Below the pieces are notes generated by a model. It was not told the DNA's origin and made no database searches. It saw only the letters and a list, made by a program, of their open reading frames with translations. A stretch of 64,000 nt of DNA from Xenophilus azovorans DSM 13620 (lineage in GTDB: Bacteria > Pseudomonadota > Gammaproteobacteria > Burkholderiales > Burkholderiaceae_C): NCBI RefSeq assembly GCF_000745855.1, contig NZ_JQKD01000025.1, positions 1 through 64,000 of the forward strand. The letters run 5' to 3'. Positions 27,366 through 35,344 of this stretch are shown one piece after another; position 1 is the stretch's first letter; each line of letters starts with the position of its first letter. Both the position numbers and the translations under genes were made by a program.

Positions 27366-27442
27366 TTGTTGCGGTGCAGCATGAATCGAAGTATGGCATC
27401 GGGGATTTCCCTCTACAAGTCCTTTTTGCTGCATTGCAGCAA
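27366..27442 (-). promoter_or_regulatory. Phasin promoter region with PhaR-type TGC/GCA palindromes
   Basis: A perfect inverted repeat TTGCTGC-ATT-GCAGCAA lies at 27426-27442. A degenerate copy, TTGTTGC-GGT-GCAGCA, lies at 27366-27381; the centres are 60 bp apart. PhaR of Paracoccus is known to bind CTGC-N3-4-GCAG, which the first copy contains exactly. Between them a weak minus-strand promoter can be drawn (TTGTAG, 17 nt, CATACT). The sites would therefore flank the RNA polymerase site, as expected for repression of phaP. Confidence 0.6.
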
Positions 27443-27509
27443 GATTAGAGGCGCCTGCCTAACGCCGGGGCGACAGGGCGGCCGCCGGCGGCTGGGCAGA
27501 ATCGGCCGC

Positions 27510-27962
27510 ATGAGCGCATCACGACCCACGCCGCAGGCCCGCGGGAGCTACCCCGTCTTCCGCACCATCACCACCCGCTGGATGGACAACGACCTGTACG
27601 GGCACGTCAACAACGTCGTCTACTACAGCTGGTTCGACACGGCGGTCAACGCCTACCTGATCGAGCAGGGCGCGCTGGACATCCACCACGGCGCCACGGT
27701 GGGCTTCGTGGTGGAGACGCAGTGCAATTACTTCGCGCCGCTGGCCTTCCCGCAGACCGTGGAAGCGGGCATCCGCGTGGCCGAGGCCGGACGTTCCAGC
27801 GTGCGCTACGAGGTCGGCCTGTTCGCCGCCGGCGCGCCGCAGGCGGCGGCGCAGGGGCATTTCGTCCATGTGTACGTGGACCGCGCCACGCAGCGCCCCG
27901 TGCCCCTGCCGGATGCGCTGCGGGGCGCCCTGCAGGCACTCACATCTTCTTCATCGCCTTGA
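27510..27962 (+). CDS. Acyl-CoA thioesterase, 4HBT hot-dog family
   Basis: A 150-aa hot-dog protein. The motif [24 protein letters not shown] near residues 24-47 carries the catalytic Asp and His region of the 4-hydroxybenzoyl-CoA thioesterase/YbgC group. [25 protein letters not shown] and [15 protein letters not shown] follow. It hydrolyses an acyl-CoA of unknown identity. It faces away from phasin, and its final 23 bases overlap the convergent small secreted protein gene. Confidence 0.84.
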   Translation: MSASRPTPQARGSYPVFRTITTRWMDNDLYGHVNNVVYYSWFDTAVNAYLIEQGALDIHHGATVGFVVETQCNYFAPLAFPQTVEAGIRVAEAGRSSVRYEVGLFAAGAPQAAAQGHFVHVYVDRATQRPVPLPDALRGALQALTSSSSP

Positions 27963-28353
27963 TGTCGGCCTTGCCCTTGGCCTCCACGGCCTTGGCTTCC
28001 TTCTGGCAGGCGTTCTTGGCATCGCCCTGCATGTCGTCGCACTTCTCCTTGGCGACCTCGTAGCCGGCCTTGACCTTCTCCTCGGCGACCTTGCGGGCGT
28101 GCGAGTCGCTGGGCTTGTACTGCTGCTCCAGCTCGGCCTTGGCCACGTTCTCCTGGCCCTTGGCCTGCTTCTCGCACACGTCTTTGGCGTTGTCCTTGAG
28201 CGTGTCGCACTGGGCCTTGGCCGACTTGTAGTCGGCCTCGATCTTGTCCTTGGCGGCCTTGTATTCCTCGCGCGTCATGGCGTTCGCGGCCTGCGTGCCG
28301 GCGAAGCAGACGGAGGCGATGGCCATCATGAGCAGGTGCTGTCTCGTGGTCAT
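27940..28353 (-). CDS. Small exported Lys/Ala-rich helical protein with duplicated Cys-pair repeat
   Basis: A 137-aa protein with a signal peptide (cleavage near QAANA, residue 25). The mature part is highly charged, Lys/Ala/Glu-rich and predicted to be continuous helix. It holds an internal duplication: residues 40-65 and 96-121 share the pattern Y/A-x-K-x-C-D-x9-C-x-K-x-A-K, with Cys pairs C49/C60 and C105/C116 spaced identically. Proteins of this kind are common next to CsbD genes in Comamonadaceae-like genomes but have no assigned function. AAGGAGG upstream supports ATG 28353. It is 20 bases after the CsbD gene, so the two are one operon. Confidence 0.75.
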   Translation of the reverse strand: MTTRQHLLMMAIASVCFAGTQAANAMTREEYKAAKDKIEADYKSAKAQCDTLKDNAKDVCEKQAKGQENVAKAELEQQYKPSDSHARKVAEEKVKAGYEVAKEKCDDMQGDAKNACQKEAKAVEAKGKADIKAMKKM

Positions 28354-28373
28354 GGTCGGCGTCCTCCTTGCGC

Positions 28374-28607
28374 TCAGTACTTCTCGAACCACAGGGCCGC
28401 GGGCGTGCGGCCCTCGGCGCTCTCCCATTCCTTGACCTGCTTCTCGGCCTCGTCGCGGCTGATGCCGTGGCGTTCCTGGATCTTGCCCAGGAGCTGGTCG
28501 CGCTTGCCGGCGACGACGTCGAAATCGTCGTCCGTCAGCTTGCCCCACTGCTCCTTGATCTTGCCCTTGAGTTGCTTCCAGTTGCCTTCGATGGTGTCCT
28601 TGTTCAT
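28374..28607 (-). CDS. CsbD family stress protein
   Basis: A 77-aa protein that starts MNKDTIEGNWKQLKGKIKEQWGKLTDDD, the defining CsbD segment, and continues GKRDQLLGKIQERHG. CsbD-like proteins are small, hydrophilic and induced by general stress in several bacteria; the molecular role is unknown. AAAGGAG precedes the ATG. It leads a two-gene unit with the exported helical protein. Confidence 0.88.
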   Translation of the reverse strand: MNKDTIEGNWKQLKGKIKEQWGKLTDDDFDVVAGKRDQLLGKIQERHGISRDEAEKQVKEWESAEGRTPAALWFEKY

Positions 28608-28824
28608 GCCGAACTCCTTTGCTTGAAACATCCGGCGGTCTATGCGCTGCGCCCCGTTGCGCAGGGCGCCTTGCCGCCGTGGGATCCAGTCTGGTGGCCG
28701 GGCGAAAACGGACCGGTAGGACGCCCCGGCGAGGCCCCGTAGGCGCGGGCCGACGGGCTTCGTGATAATGGCTGCGACACCCCTTTTCGCCCGAGACAAC
28801 GCCCGAGCCGCCCGGCGCCGCACC

Positions 28825-30036
28825 ATGATCATCACCAGCCTCCTGGACACCGACCTGTACAAGTTCACGATGATGCAGGTGGTGCTGCACCACTTCCCGG
28901 GCGCGAAGGTGGAGTACCGCTTCAAGTGCCGAAACCCGGGCATCAACCTGGCGCGCTTCGCCTCCGAGATCCGCGAGGAGGTGCGCGGGCTGTGCCAGCT
29001 GCGCTTCAAGGAGGCAGAGCTTGCCTACCTGCGCTCCATGCGCTTCATCAAGAGCGACTTCATCGACTTCCTGGGCCTGTTCCAGCTCAACGAGAAGTAC
29101 ATCGACATCGTTCCCCAGGCCAGCGGCGAGCTGGAGATCAGCATCCGCGGCCCCTGGCTGCACACCATCCTGTTCGAGATCCCGGTGCTGGCGATCGTCA
29201 ACGAGGTGTACTTCCGCAACACGCAGCCGCAGCCCGACCTGGCCGAGGGGCGCCGGCGGCTGGAGGCCAAGATCGAGCAGCTCCAGGGCGAGGGGCTGGA
29301 GGACCTGAAGATCGCCGACTACGGCACGCGCCGGCGCTTCTCCAAGGAGTGGCACGAGGAAGTGCTGCGTACCCTGGCCGCGCGCCTGGGCGCGGTGACG
29401 CCCGGCGCGCCCGTCACCGAGCGCCAGCCGCAGCTGGCCGGCACCAGCAACGTGCTCTATGCGATGAAGCTGGGCCTGATCCCCCTGGGCACGATGGCGC
29501 ACGAGTACCTTCAGGCCTGCCAGGCGCTGGGGCCGCGGCTGCGCGACAGCCAGACCTACGGCTTCGAGATGTGGGCGCGCGAGTACCGCGGCGACCTGGG
29601 CATCACGCTGTCGGACGTGTACGGCATGGACGCCTTCCTGCGCGACTACGACCTGTACTTCTGCAAGCTGTTCGACGGCGCGCGCCACGACAGCGGCGAT
29701 CCGTTCCAGTGGGGCGAGCGCATGATCGCCCACTACATCGCCAACCGGGTGGACCCGCGCACCAAGACGCTGATCTTCAGCGACAGCCTGACCATGCCGC
29801 GCACCATCGAGCTGTACCGGCAGTTCCGCGGCCGCTGCATCCTGGCCTTCGGCATCGGCACCAACCTGACCAACGACCTGGGCTACGAGCCGCTGCAGAT
29901 CGTGATCAAGATGATCCGCTGCAACGGCCAGCCGGTGGCCAAGCTCTCGGACACGCCGTCCAAGAACATGTGCGAGGACGAGAAGTACCTGGCCTACCTG
30001 CGCCAGGTGTTCCAGATCGAGCAGCCCGCCGCATGA
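28825..30036 (+). CDS. pncB: Nicotinate phosphoribosyltransferase
   Basis: A 403-aa enzyme that joins nicotinate to PRPP, with ATP hydrolysis, giving nicotinate mononucleotide for NAD salvage. Clear family segments are [19 protein letters not shown] at the start, [31 protein letters not shown] (His of the phosphorylation site) and [15 protein letters not shown] 28825 matches the usual N-terminus; the frame extends to 28762 without support. Its stop overlaps the antiporter start by four bases. It leads a tight five-gene run. Confidence 0.95.
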   Translation: MIITSLLDTDLYKFTMMQVVLHHFPGAKVEYRFKCRNPGINLARFASEIREEVRGLCQLRFKEAELAYLRSMRFIKSDFIDFLGLFQLNEKYIDIVPQASGELEISIRGPWLHTILFEIPVLAIVNEVYFRNTQPQPDLAEGRRRLEAKIEQLQGEGLEDLKIADYGTRRRFSKEWHEEVLRTLAARLGAVTPGAPVTERQPQLAGTSNVLYAMKLGLIPLGTMAHEYLQACQALGPRLRDSQTYGFEMWAREYRGDLGITLSDVYGMDAFLRDYDLYFCKLFDGARHDSGDPFQWGERMIAHYIANRVDPRTKTLIFSDSLTMPRTIELYRQFRGRCILAFGIGTNLTNDLGYEPLQIVIKMIRCNGQPVAKLSDTPSKNMCEDEKYLAYLRQVFQIEQPAA

Positions 30037-31442
30037 AGGCGGCGGCCACCCTGGCGGCCGGCCTGGCCGCGCTGCTGCTGCCCGCCGCCGCGGGCGCCGC
30101 CGAGATCGACGGCGCGGCGCTGTCGCCGCTGTGGGCCGTGCCCTTCGCCGGCATCCTGCTGTCGATCGCGCTGCTGCCGATGCTGGCGCCGGGCTTCTGG
30201 CACCACCACTTCGGCAAGGTGGCGGCCGCCTGGTCGCTGGCCTTCCTGCTGCCCTTCGCCGCGGCGTTCGGCCCGGCCGCCACCGGCAGCCAGTTCGTGC
30301 ATGCGCTGGTGGGCGAGTACATCCCCTTCATCCTGCTGCTGACGGCGCTGTTCACCGTGGCCGGCGGCATCCACATCCGCGGCAACCTGCACGGCTCGCC
30401 GGGGCTGAACACCGTCATCCTCGCCATCGGCGCGGTGCTGGCCAGCGTGATGGGCACGACCGGCGCCTCGATGCTGCTGATCCGCCCGCTGATCCGCGCC
30501 AACGACAACCGGCGCCACCGGGTGCACGTGGTCGTGTTCTTCATCTTCATCGTGTCGAACGTCGGCGGCTCGCTCACGCCGCTGGGCGACCCGCCGCTGT
30601 TCCTGGGCTTCCTCAAGGGCGTGGATTTCTTCTGGACGACGGTCCACCTGCTGCCCGACACGCTGTTCATGCTGGCCGCGCTGCTGGCCGGCTTCTATGC
30701 GCTGGACCGCTTCTACTACCGGAACGAGGGCGTGATGCCGCTGGACCCGACGCCCGACACGCGCGGCGTCGTCTTCGACGGCGCGGCCAACTTCTGGCTG
30801 CTGGCCGCCATCGTGGGGCTGGTGCTGATGAGCGGGGTGTGGCAGTCGACCGTGGCCTTCGACGTCTTCGGCACGCCGGTCGGCCTGCCGGGCCTGGTGC
30901 GCGACGCCGGCCTCATCGCCGTGACGCTGGTGTCGCTCAAGATCACGCGCCGCGAGGTGCACGAGGCCAACCAGTTCGGCTGGGAGCCGATGCTGGAGGT
31001 CGCCAAGCTCTTCGCCGGCATCTTCCTGACCATCGTGCCGGTGATCGCCATGCTCAAGGCCGGCACCGAGGGGCCCTTCGGCGCCATCGTCGCCGCCGTC
31101 ACGCGGCCCGACGGCCAGCCCAGCCCGGCGGCGTACTTCTGGGCCACGGGCGCGCTCAGCTCCTTCCTGGACAACGCGCCGACCTACCTGGTCTTCTTCA
31201 ACACCGCCGGGGGCGACGCCGCCACGCTGATGACCACCCATGCCGCCACGCTGGCCGCCATCTCGGCCGGCGCGGTGTTCATGGGCGCCAACAGCTACAT
31301 CGGCAACGCGCCCAACCTGATGGTCAAGGCCATCGCCGAGAGCCGCGGCGTGCGGATGCCCAGCTTCTTCGGCTACATGGCCTGGTCGTGCGGCATCCTG
31401 CTGCCGCTGTTCGTCATCGCCACTTTCATCTTCTTCCGCTGA
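30033..31442 (+). CDS. NhaD/CitMHS-like sodium:proton antiporter
   Basis: A 469-aa membrane protein with a cleavable-looking leader ([11 protein letters not shown]) and about 11-12 spans. [46 protein letters not shown] and [18 protein letters not shown] are the conserved hairpin motifs of the ion transporter superfamily's NhaD-like branch. [21 protein letters not shown] repeats the pattern in the second half. It likely exchanges Na+ for H+. The ATGA overlap with pncB links it to NAD salvage, an unusual pairing whose meaning is unclear. Confidence 0.85.
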   Translation: MKAAATLAAGLAALLLPAAAGAAEIDGAALSPLWAVPFAGILLSIALLPMLAPGFWHHHFGKVAAAWSLAFLLPFAAAFGPAATGSQFVHALVGEYIPFILLLTALFTVAGGIHIRGNLHGSPGLNTVILAIGAVLASVMGTTGASMLLIRPLIRANDNRRHRVHVVVFFIFIVSNVGGSLTPLGDPPLFLGFLKGVDFFWTTVHLLPDTLFMLAALLAGFYALDRFYYRNEGVMPLDPTPDTRGVVFDGAANFWLLAAIVGLVLMSGVWQSTVAFDVFGTPVGLPGLVRDAGLIAVTLVSLKITRREVHEANQFGWEPMLEVAKLFAGIFLTIVPVIAMLKAGTEGPFGAIVAAVTRPDGQPSPAAYFWATGALSSFLDNAPTYLVFFNTAGGDAATLMTTHAATLAAISAGAVFMGANSYIGNAPNLMVKAIAESRGVRMPSFFGYMAWSCGILLPLFVIATFIFFR

Positions 31443-31453
31443 GGTTCATGTCC

Positions 31454-32437
31454 ATGAGCAAGCCCAAGGTCCTGGTCGCCCGTGCCGTCTTTCCCGAGGC
31501 CATCGCGCGGCTGGAAGAGCATTTCGAGGTCGAGACCAATCCCGACGATGCGCTGTGGAGCAAGGCGCAGCTCATCGGGAAGCTGAAGGGCAAGGCGGGC
31601 GTCTTCACCACCGGCAGCGAGCGCATCGACGCCGAGGTGCTCGACGCCTGCCCGGACCTGAGGATCTGCGCCAACATGGCCGTGGGCTACAACAACTTCG
31701 ACGTGCCGGCCATGACCGCGCGCGGCGTGCTCGCCACCAACGCGCCGGACGTGCTGACCGAGACCACCGCGGACTTCGGCTTCGCGCTGCTGATGGCCAC
31801 GGCCCGCCGCCTCACCGAGAGCGAGCATTTCCTGCGCGCCGGGAAGTGGACCAAATGGTCCTACGACATGTTCGCCGGCGGCGAGGTGCACGGCAGCACG
31901 CTGGGCATCATCGGCATGGGCCGCATCGGGCAGGGCATCGCCAAGCGCGGCGCGCACGGCTTCGGCATGAAGGTGATCTACCACAACCGCTCGCGCCTCG
32001 CGCCCGCGCTGGAAGCGGAATGCAAGGCCGGCTACGCCGGCAAGGAAGAGCTGCTGAAGACCGCCGACCACGTGGTGCTGGTGGTGCCGTACACGCCCGA
32101 ATCGCACCACACCATCGGCGCGGCCGAGCTGGCGCTGATGAAGCCGACCGCCACGCTGATCAACATCGCGCGCGGCGGCATCGTCGACGACGCGGCGCTC
32201 GCCGCGGCGCTGCGCGAGAAGCGCATCGCCGCCGCCGGGCTCGACGTGTTCGAGGGCGAACCCCAGGTGCATCCCGACCTGCTGACCGTGCCCAACGTGG
32301 TGCTCACCCCGCACATCGCCAGCGCCACGGTGCCGACGCGTCGCGCGATGGCCGACCTGGCGGTGGACAACCTGGTCGGCTACCTGGTGCACGGCGAGCC
32401 GAAGACGCCGCTGAACCCGGAGGTGGTGAAGGCCTGA
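31454..32437 (+). CDS. D-2-hydroxyacid dehydrogenase (glyoxylate/hydroxypyruvate reductase type)
   Basis: A 327-aa NAD(P)-dependent enzyme of the D-isomer-specific family. It has the substrate-domain ANMAVGYNNFDVPA with VLTETTADFGFALLMATARR, the Rossmann loop GIIGMGRIGQGIA, catalytic Arg in INIARGGIVDD, Glu in GLDVFEGEP and His in LTPHIASAT. This pattern is the GhrB/glycerate dehydrogenase type. The ATG at 31454 is nine bases past GAGG; an ATG at 31448 is also in frame but only three bases from it. Its stop overlaps the RmuC start by one base. Confidence 0.9.
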   Translation: MSKPKVLVARAVFPEAIARLEEHFEVETNPDDALWSKAQLIGKLKGKAGVFTTGSERIDAEVLDACPDLRICANMAVGYNNFDVPAMTARGVLATNAPDVLTETTADFGFALLMATARRLTESEHFLRAGKWTKWSYDMFAGGEVHGSTLGIIGMGRIGQGIAKRGAHGFGMKVIYHNRSRLAPALEAECKAGYAGKEELLKTADHVVLVVPYTPESHHTIGAAELALMKPTATLINIARGGIVDDAALAAALREKRIAAAGLDVFEGEPQVHPDLLTVPNVVLTPHIASATVPTRRAMADLAVDNLVGYLVHGEPKTPLNPEVVKA

Positions 32438-33897
32438 TGGATACGTTCCCCCTGGAGACCTGGCTGCTGCTGGCGCTGGCGGCGGTCAATCTCGTCCTGC
32501 TGCTGTGGCTGCTGCTGCGCCGCCCGCCGCCGCCCGACGGCGGGGTGTTGTCCTCCGTCGTCGGCGCGGCCGTCGACAAGTCCGAGCGCAGCCTGCGCCA
32601 GGAGCTTGCCGAATCCGCCCGCGCGACGCGCCAGGAAAGTGCGCAGCAGCTTGCCACCTTCCAGCAGACGCTGCTGGCCCAGGGCGCGGAGACGGCGCGC
32701 ACGCAGAACGCGCAGATCGACGCCTTCGCCCAGCAACTGGCGCGCATGCAGGGCTCGCTGGGCGAGACGCTCAACACCCAGCTCCACGGCCTGACCGAAT
32801 CCAACGCGCGCCGGCTGGCCGAGGTGCGCGCCACCACAGAGCAGCTGGCGCAGACGCTCAACACGCAGCTGCAGGCGCTGAGCGAGACCAACGCGCGCCG
32901 CATGGCCGAGGTGCGCGCGACGATGGAGCAGCAGCTCGCGCAACTGCAGGCCAGCAACGCCACCAAGCTCGACGAGATGCGCCAGGTGGTGGACGAGAAG
33001 CTGCAGACCACGCTGGAGGCGCGCCTGGGCGAGAGCTTCAAGCAGGTGGCCGAGCGGCTGGAACAGGTCTACAAGGGCCTGGGCGAGATGCAGACGCTGG
33101 CGCAGGGCGTGGGCGACCTCAAGCACCTGCTGACCAACGTGAAGACGCGCGGCATGTTCGGCGAGGCGCAGCTCGGCGCGCTGCTGGAGCAGGTGCTCTC
33201 GCCCGAGCAGTACGCCGCGCAGGTGGCCACGCGCCCGGACCTGCGGCACGCGGTGGACTTCGCCATCCGCCTGCCGGGACGCTCCGAGGGCGGGCAGCCG
33301 GTCTGGCTGCCGATCGACGCCAAGTTCCCCAACGAGGACTACGAGCGCCTGCTGGACGCCCAGCAGCGCGCCGACGCGCTCGCGGCGGAGGCGGCGGCCA
33401 AGGCGCTGGAGACGCGCATCCGCCTGGAGGCGCGCGGCATCCGCGAGAAGTACGTCGAGCCGCCGCACACCACCGACTTCGCCATCCTGTTCCTGCCCAC
33501 CGAGGGCCTGTACGCCGAGGTGCTGCGCCGGCCGGGCCTGGTGGAGTCGCTGCAGCGTGAGCACCGCGTCACGCTGGCCGGGCCGACCACGCTGCTGGCC
33601 ATGCTCAACTCGCTGCAGATGGGCTTTCGCACGCTGGCGCTGGAAAAGCGCAGCAGCGAGGTCTGGCAGGTGCTGGGCGCGGTGAAGACCGAGTTCATGA
33701 AGTTCGGCGAGGTGCTGGACAAGGTGAAGAAGCAGACGCAGACCGTGCTCAACACGCTCGACCAGACGCAGACGCGCACCAACGTGCTGACGCGCCGGCT
33801 GCGCAGCGTCGAGGCGCTGCCCGATGCGCAGGCCCAGGCGCTGCTGCCCGGCCTGGACGCGGCGGCCGGCGGGGCGGACGACGAGGGCGGCGCTTGA
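32437..33897 (+). CDS. rmuC: RmuC family protein (membrane-anchored coiled coil plus nuclease-like domain)
   Basis: A 486-aa protein. One N-terminal span (about residues 7-28), then a long coiled coil to about 230, then the RmuC domain: KTRGMFGEAQLGALLEQVLSPEQY, WLPIDAKFPNEDYERL and FAILFLPTEGLYAEV. The conserved IDAKFP segment resembles PD-(D/E)xK nuclease cores. RmuC limits recombination at inverted repeats in E. coli. The coiled coil contains a precise 29-residue tandem duplication. The TGATG overlap with the dehydrogenase shows co-translation. Confidence 0.9.
   Translation: MDTFPLETWLLLALAAVNLVLLLWLLLRRPPPPDGGVLSSVVGAAVDKSERSLRQELAESARATRQESAQQLATFQQTLLAQGAETARTQNAQIDAFAQQLARMQGSLGETLNTQLHGLTESNARRLAEVRATTEQLAQTLNTQLQALSETNARRMAEVRATMEQQLAQLQASNATKLDEMRQVVDEKLQTTLEARLGESFKQVAERLEQVYKGLGEMQTLAQGVGDLKHLLTNVKTRGMFGEAQLGALLEQVLSPEQYAAQVATRPDLRHAVDFAIRLPGRSEGGQPVWLPIDAKFPNEDYERLLDAQQRADALAAEAAAKALETRIRLEARGIREKYVEPPHTTDFAILFLPTEGLYAEVLRRPGLVESLQREHRVTLAGPTTLLAMLNSLQMGFRTLALEKRSSEVWQVLGAVKTEFMKFGEVLDKVKKQTQTVLNTLDQTQTRTNVLTRRLRSVEALPDAQAQALLPGLDAAAGGADDEGGA
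32767..32940 (+). repeat. 87-nt tandem duplication in the RmuC coiled coil
   Basis: Two adjacent 87-nt copies (32767-32853 and 32854-32940) encode residues 111-139 and 140-168. Both begin TLNTQL, contain SNARR/TNARR and AEVRAT, and end in LAQ. The copies differ mostly at third positions and by conservative changes, so this is an older duplication. Because 29 is not a multiple of seven, it puts a one-residue phase shift into the heptad register. Confidence 0.8.
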
Positions 33898-33913
33898 GCT
33901 GCGTGCGCCCGTC

Positions 33914-35104
33914 ATGAACGGCGCCGAGCTGCTGCGCCTGATCGCCGCGCAGGTGTGCCTGCACGCCACCATGGCCGGCATGCGCCTGGCGACGCCGCTG
34001 CTGGCGCTGCAGCAGGGCCACAGCGCCGCCGCGGTGGGCGTGCTGATCGCGCTGTTCGCGCTCACGCAGGTGTTCCTGGCGCTGCCGGCCGGCCGCTTCG
34101 CCGACCGGCACGGCTTCAAGCGGCCGCTGCGGCTGTCGGTGGTCGCGGCCGTGGCGGGGCCGGCGATGGCCGTCGCCTGGCCGCACTTCGGAGTGCTGTG
34201 CGTGGCCGCGCTGCTGACCGGCGGCGCCACCGGCGCGACCGTGATCGCGCTGCAGCGCCACGTCGGCCGCGCCGCGCATGGGCCGGCGCAGCTCAAGCGC
34301 GTGTTCAGCTGGCTGGCCATCGCGCCGGCGGTGGCCAATTTCCTCGGCCCCTTCGCCGCCGGGCTGCTCATCGACCACGCGAGCGCGCCCTTCGGCGGAC
34401 AGGCGGCCGATCCGCTGGCCTTCCGCCTGTGCTTCGTGCTGCTGGCGCTGCTGCCGGTGGCCTGCTGGCTGCTGGTGCGCCGCGCGCAGGAGCCGGCGCC
34501 CACGCCGCCGCCCGCCGGCCAGGCGCCCACGCGCGCCTGGGACCTGCTGCACGCACCGATGTTCCGCCGGCTGCTGTTCGTCAACTGGCTGCAGTCCTCC
34601 AGTTGGGATGTGCACGCCTTCGTGCTGCCGGTGCTGGGCCACGAGCGCGGGCTGGGCGCCTCCGCCATCGGCGCCATCCTCGGCGCCTTCGCCGTGGCCG
34701 CCGCGCTGGTGCGCGTGCTGCTGCCGCTCTTGGCGGCGCGCGCGACCGAGCGCAGCGTCATCCTCGCTTCCACCGCCGTCACGGTGCTGGTGTTCGCGGT
34801 CTACCCGCTGCTGCACTCGCCGTGGACGATGGCCGCCTGCTCGGTGGCGCTGGGCTTCGCGCTCGGCGCCGTGCAGCCGATGGTGATGAGCATGCTGCAC
34901 CAGATCACCCCGCACGATCGGCACGGCGAGGCGCTGGGGCTGCGGCTGATGACCATCAACGCGTCGAGCGTGGCCATGCCGATGCTGTTCGGCTCGCTGG
35001 GCGCGCTGATCGGGATCGGTGGCGTGTTCTGGGTGATCGGCGCGGTGGTGGCGCTGGGCATGCCGGCGGTGCGAGGGCTCAAGACGCCGCAGGGTCGGCA
35101 TTGA
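33914..35104 (+). CDS. MFS transporter
   Basis: A 396-aa protein with about 12 membrane spans. It has an MFS loop motif at GRFADRHGFKRPLRL (between spans 2 and 3) and another in the second half (RATERSVILAS). There is no recognisable substrate-specific signature. ATG 33914 is 16 bases after the RmuC stop. It ends the pncB-to-MFS run. A family of permeases related to sugar or drug efflux is possible, but no call is made. Confidence 0.8.
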   Translation: MNGAELLRLIAAQVCLHATMAGMRLATPLLALQQGHSAAAVGVLIALFALTQVFLALPAGRFADRHGFKRPLRLSVVAAVAGPAMAVAWPHFGVLCVAALLTGGATGATVIALQRHVGRAAHGPAQLKRVFSWLAIAPAVANFLGPFAAGLLIDHASAPFGGQAADPLAFRLCFVLLALLPVACWLLVRRAQEPAPTPPPAGQAPTRAWDLLHAPMFRRLLFVNWLQSSSWDVHAFVLPVLGHERGLGASAIGAILGAFAVAAALVRVLLPLLAARATERSVILASTAVTVLVFAVYPLLHSPWTMAACSVALGFALGAVQPMVMSMLHQITPHDRHGEALGLRLMTINASSVAMPMLFGSLGALIGIGGVFWVIGAVVALGMPAVRGLKTPQGRH

Positions 35105-35240
35105 AATGAAGCACCCCCCAAGCCGCTTCGCGGCTCCCCCCTCTCTCGCCTTCGGCGGGAGGGGGGCGCACCCAGAGGCCTGGCAGAGCCAGTTCCTCGG
35201 GTGCCCTGAGGGCTTCGCTGCGCTCGCCGACCGGGATGGT
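35105..35240. repeat. Structured intergenic repeat with nested stem-loops
   Basis: The 240-nt gap before the WGR gene holds AGCCGC-TTC-GCGGCT (35121-35135). It is followed by a long C-rich/G-rich imperfect stem (about 35136-35150 and 35154-35166) with apex GCC-TTC-GGC. 'GAGGGCTTCGCTGCGCTCG'-type sequence follows near 35208-35227. This kind of 'CACCCCCCAAGCCGCTTCGCGGC' element is recognisable as a dispersed intergenic repeat in Comamonadaceae genomes. It probably ends transcription from the MFS gene and separates it from the next operon. Confidence 0.6.
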
Positions 35241-35344
35241 GCGTTTCATGCGATGCGGGTGGTGTGCCGCGCCATGGACAACTGATTCATCGACATGCCG
35301 GGCCGGTATGCTCGGCCGGTTCCATTGAAGGGGAGTGAGCGACG

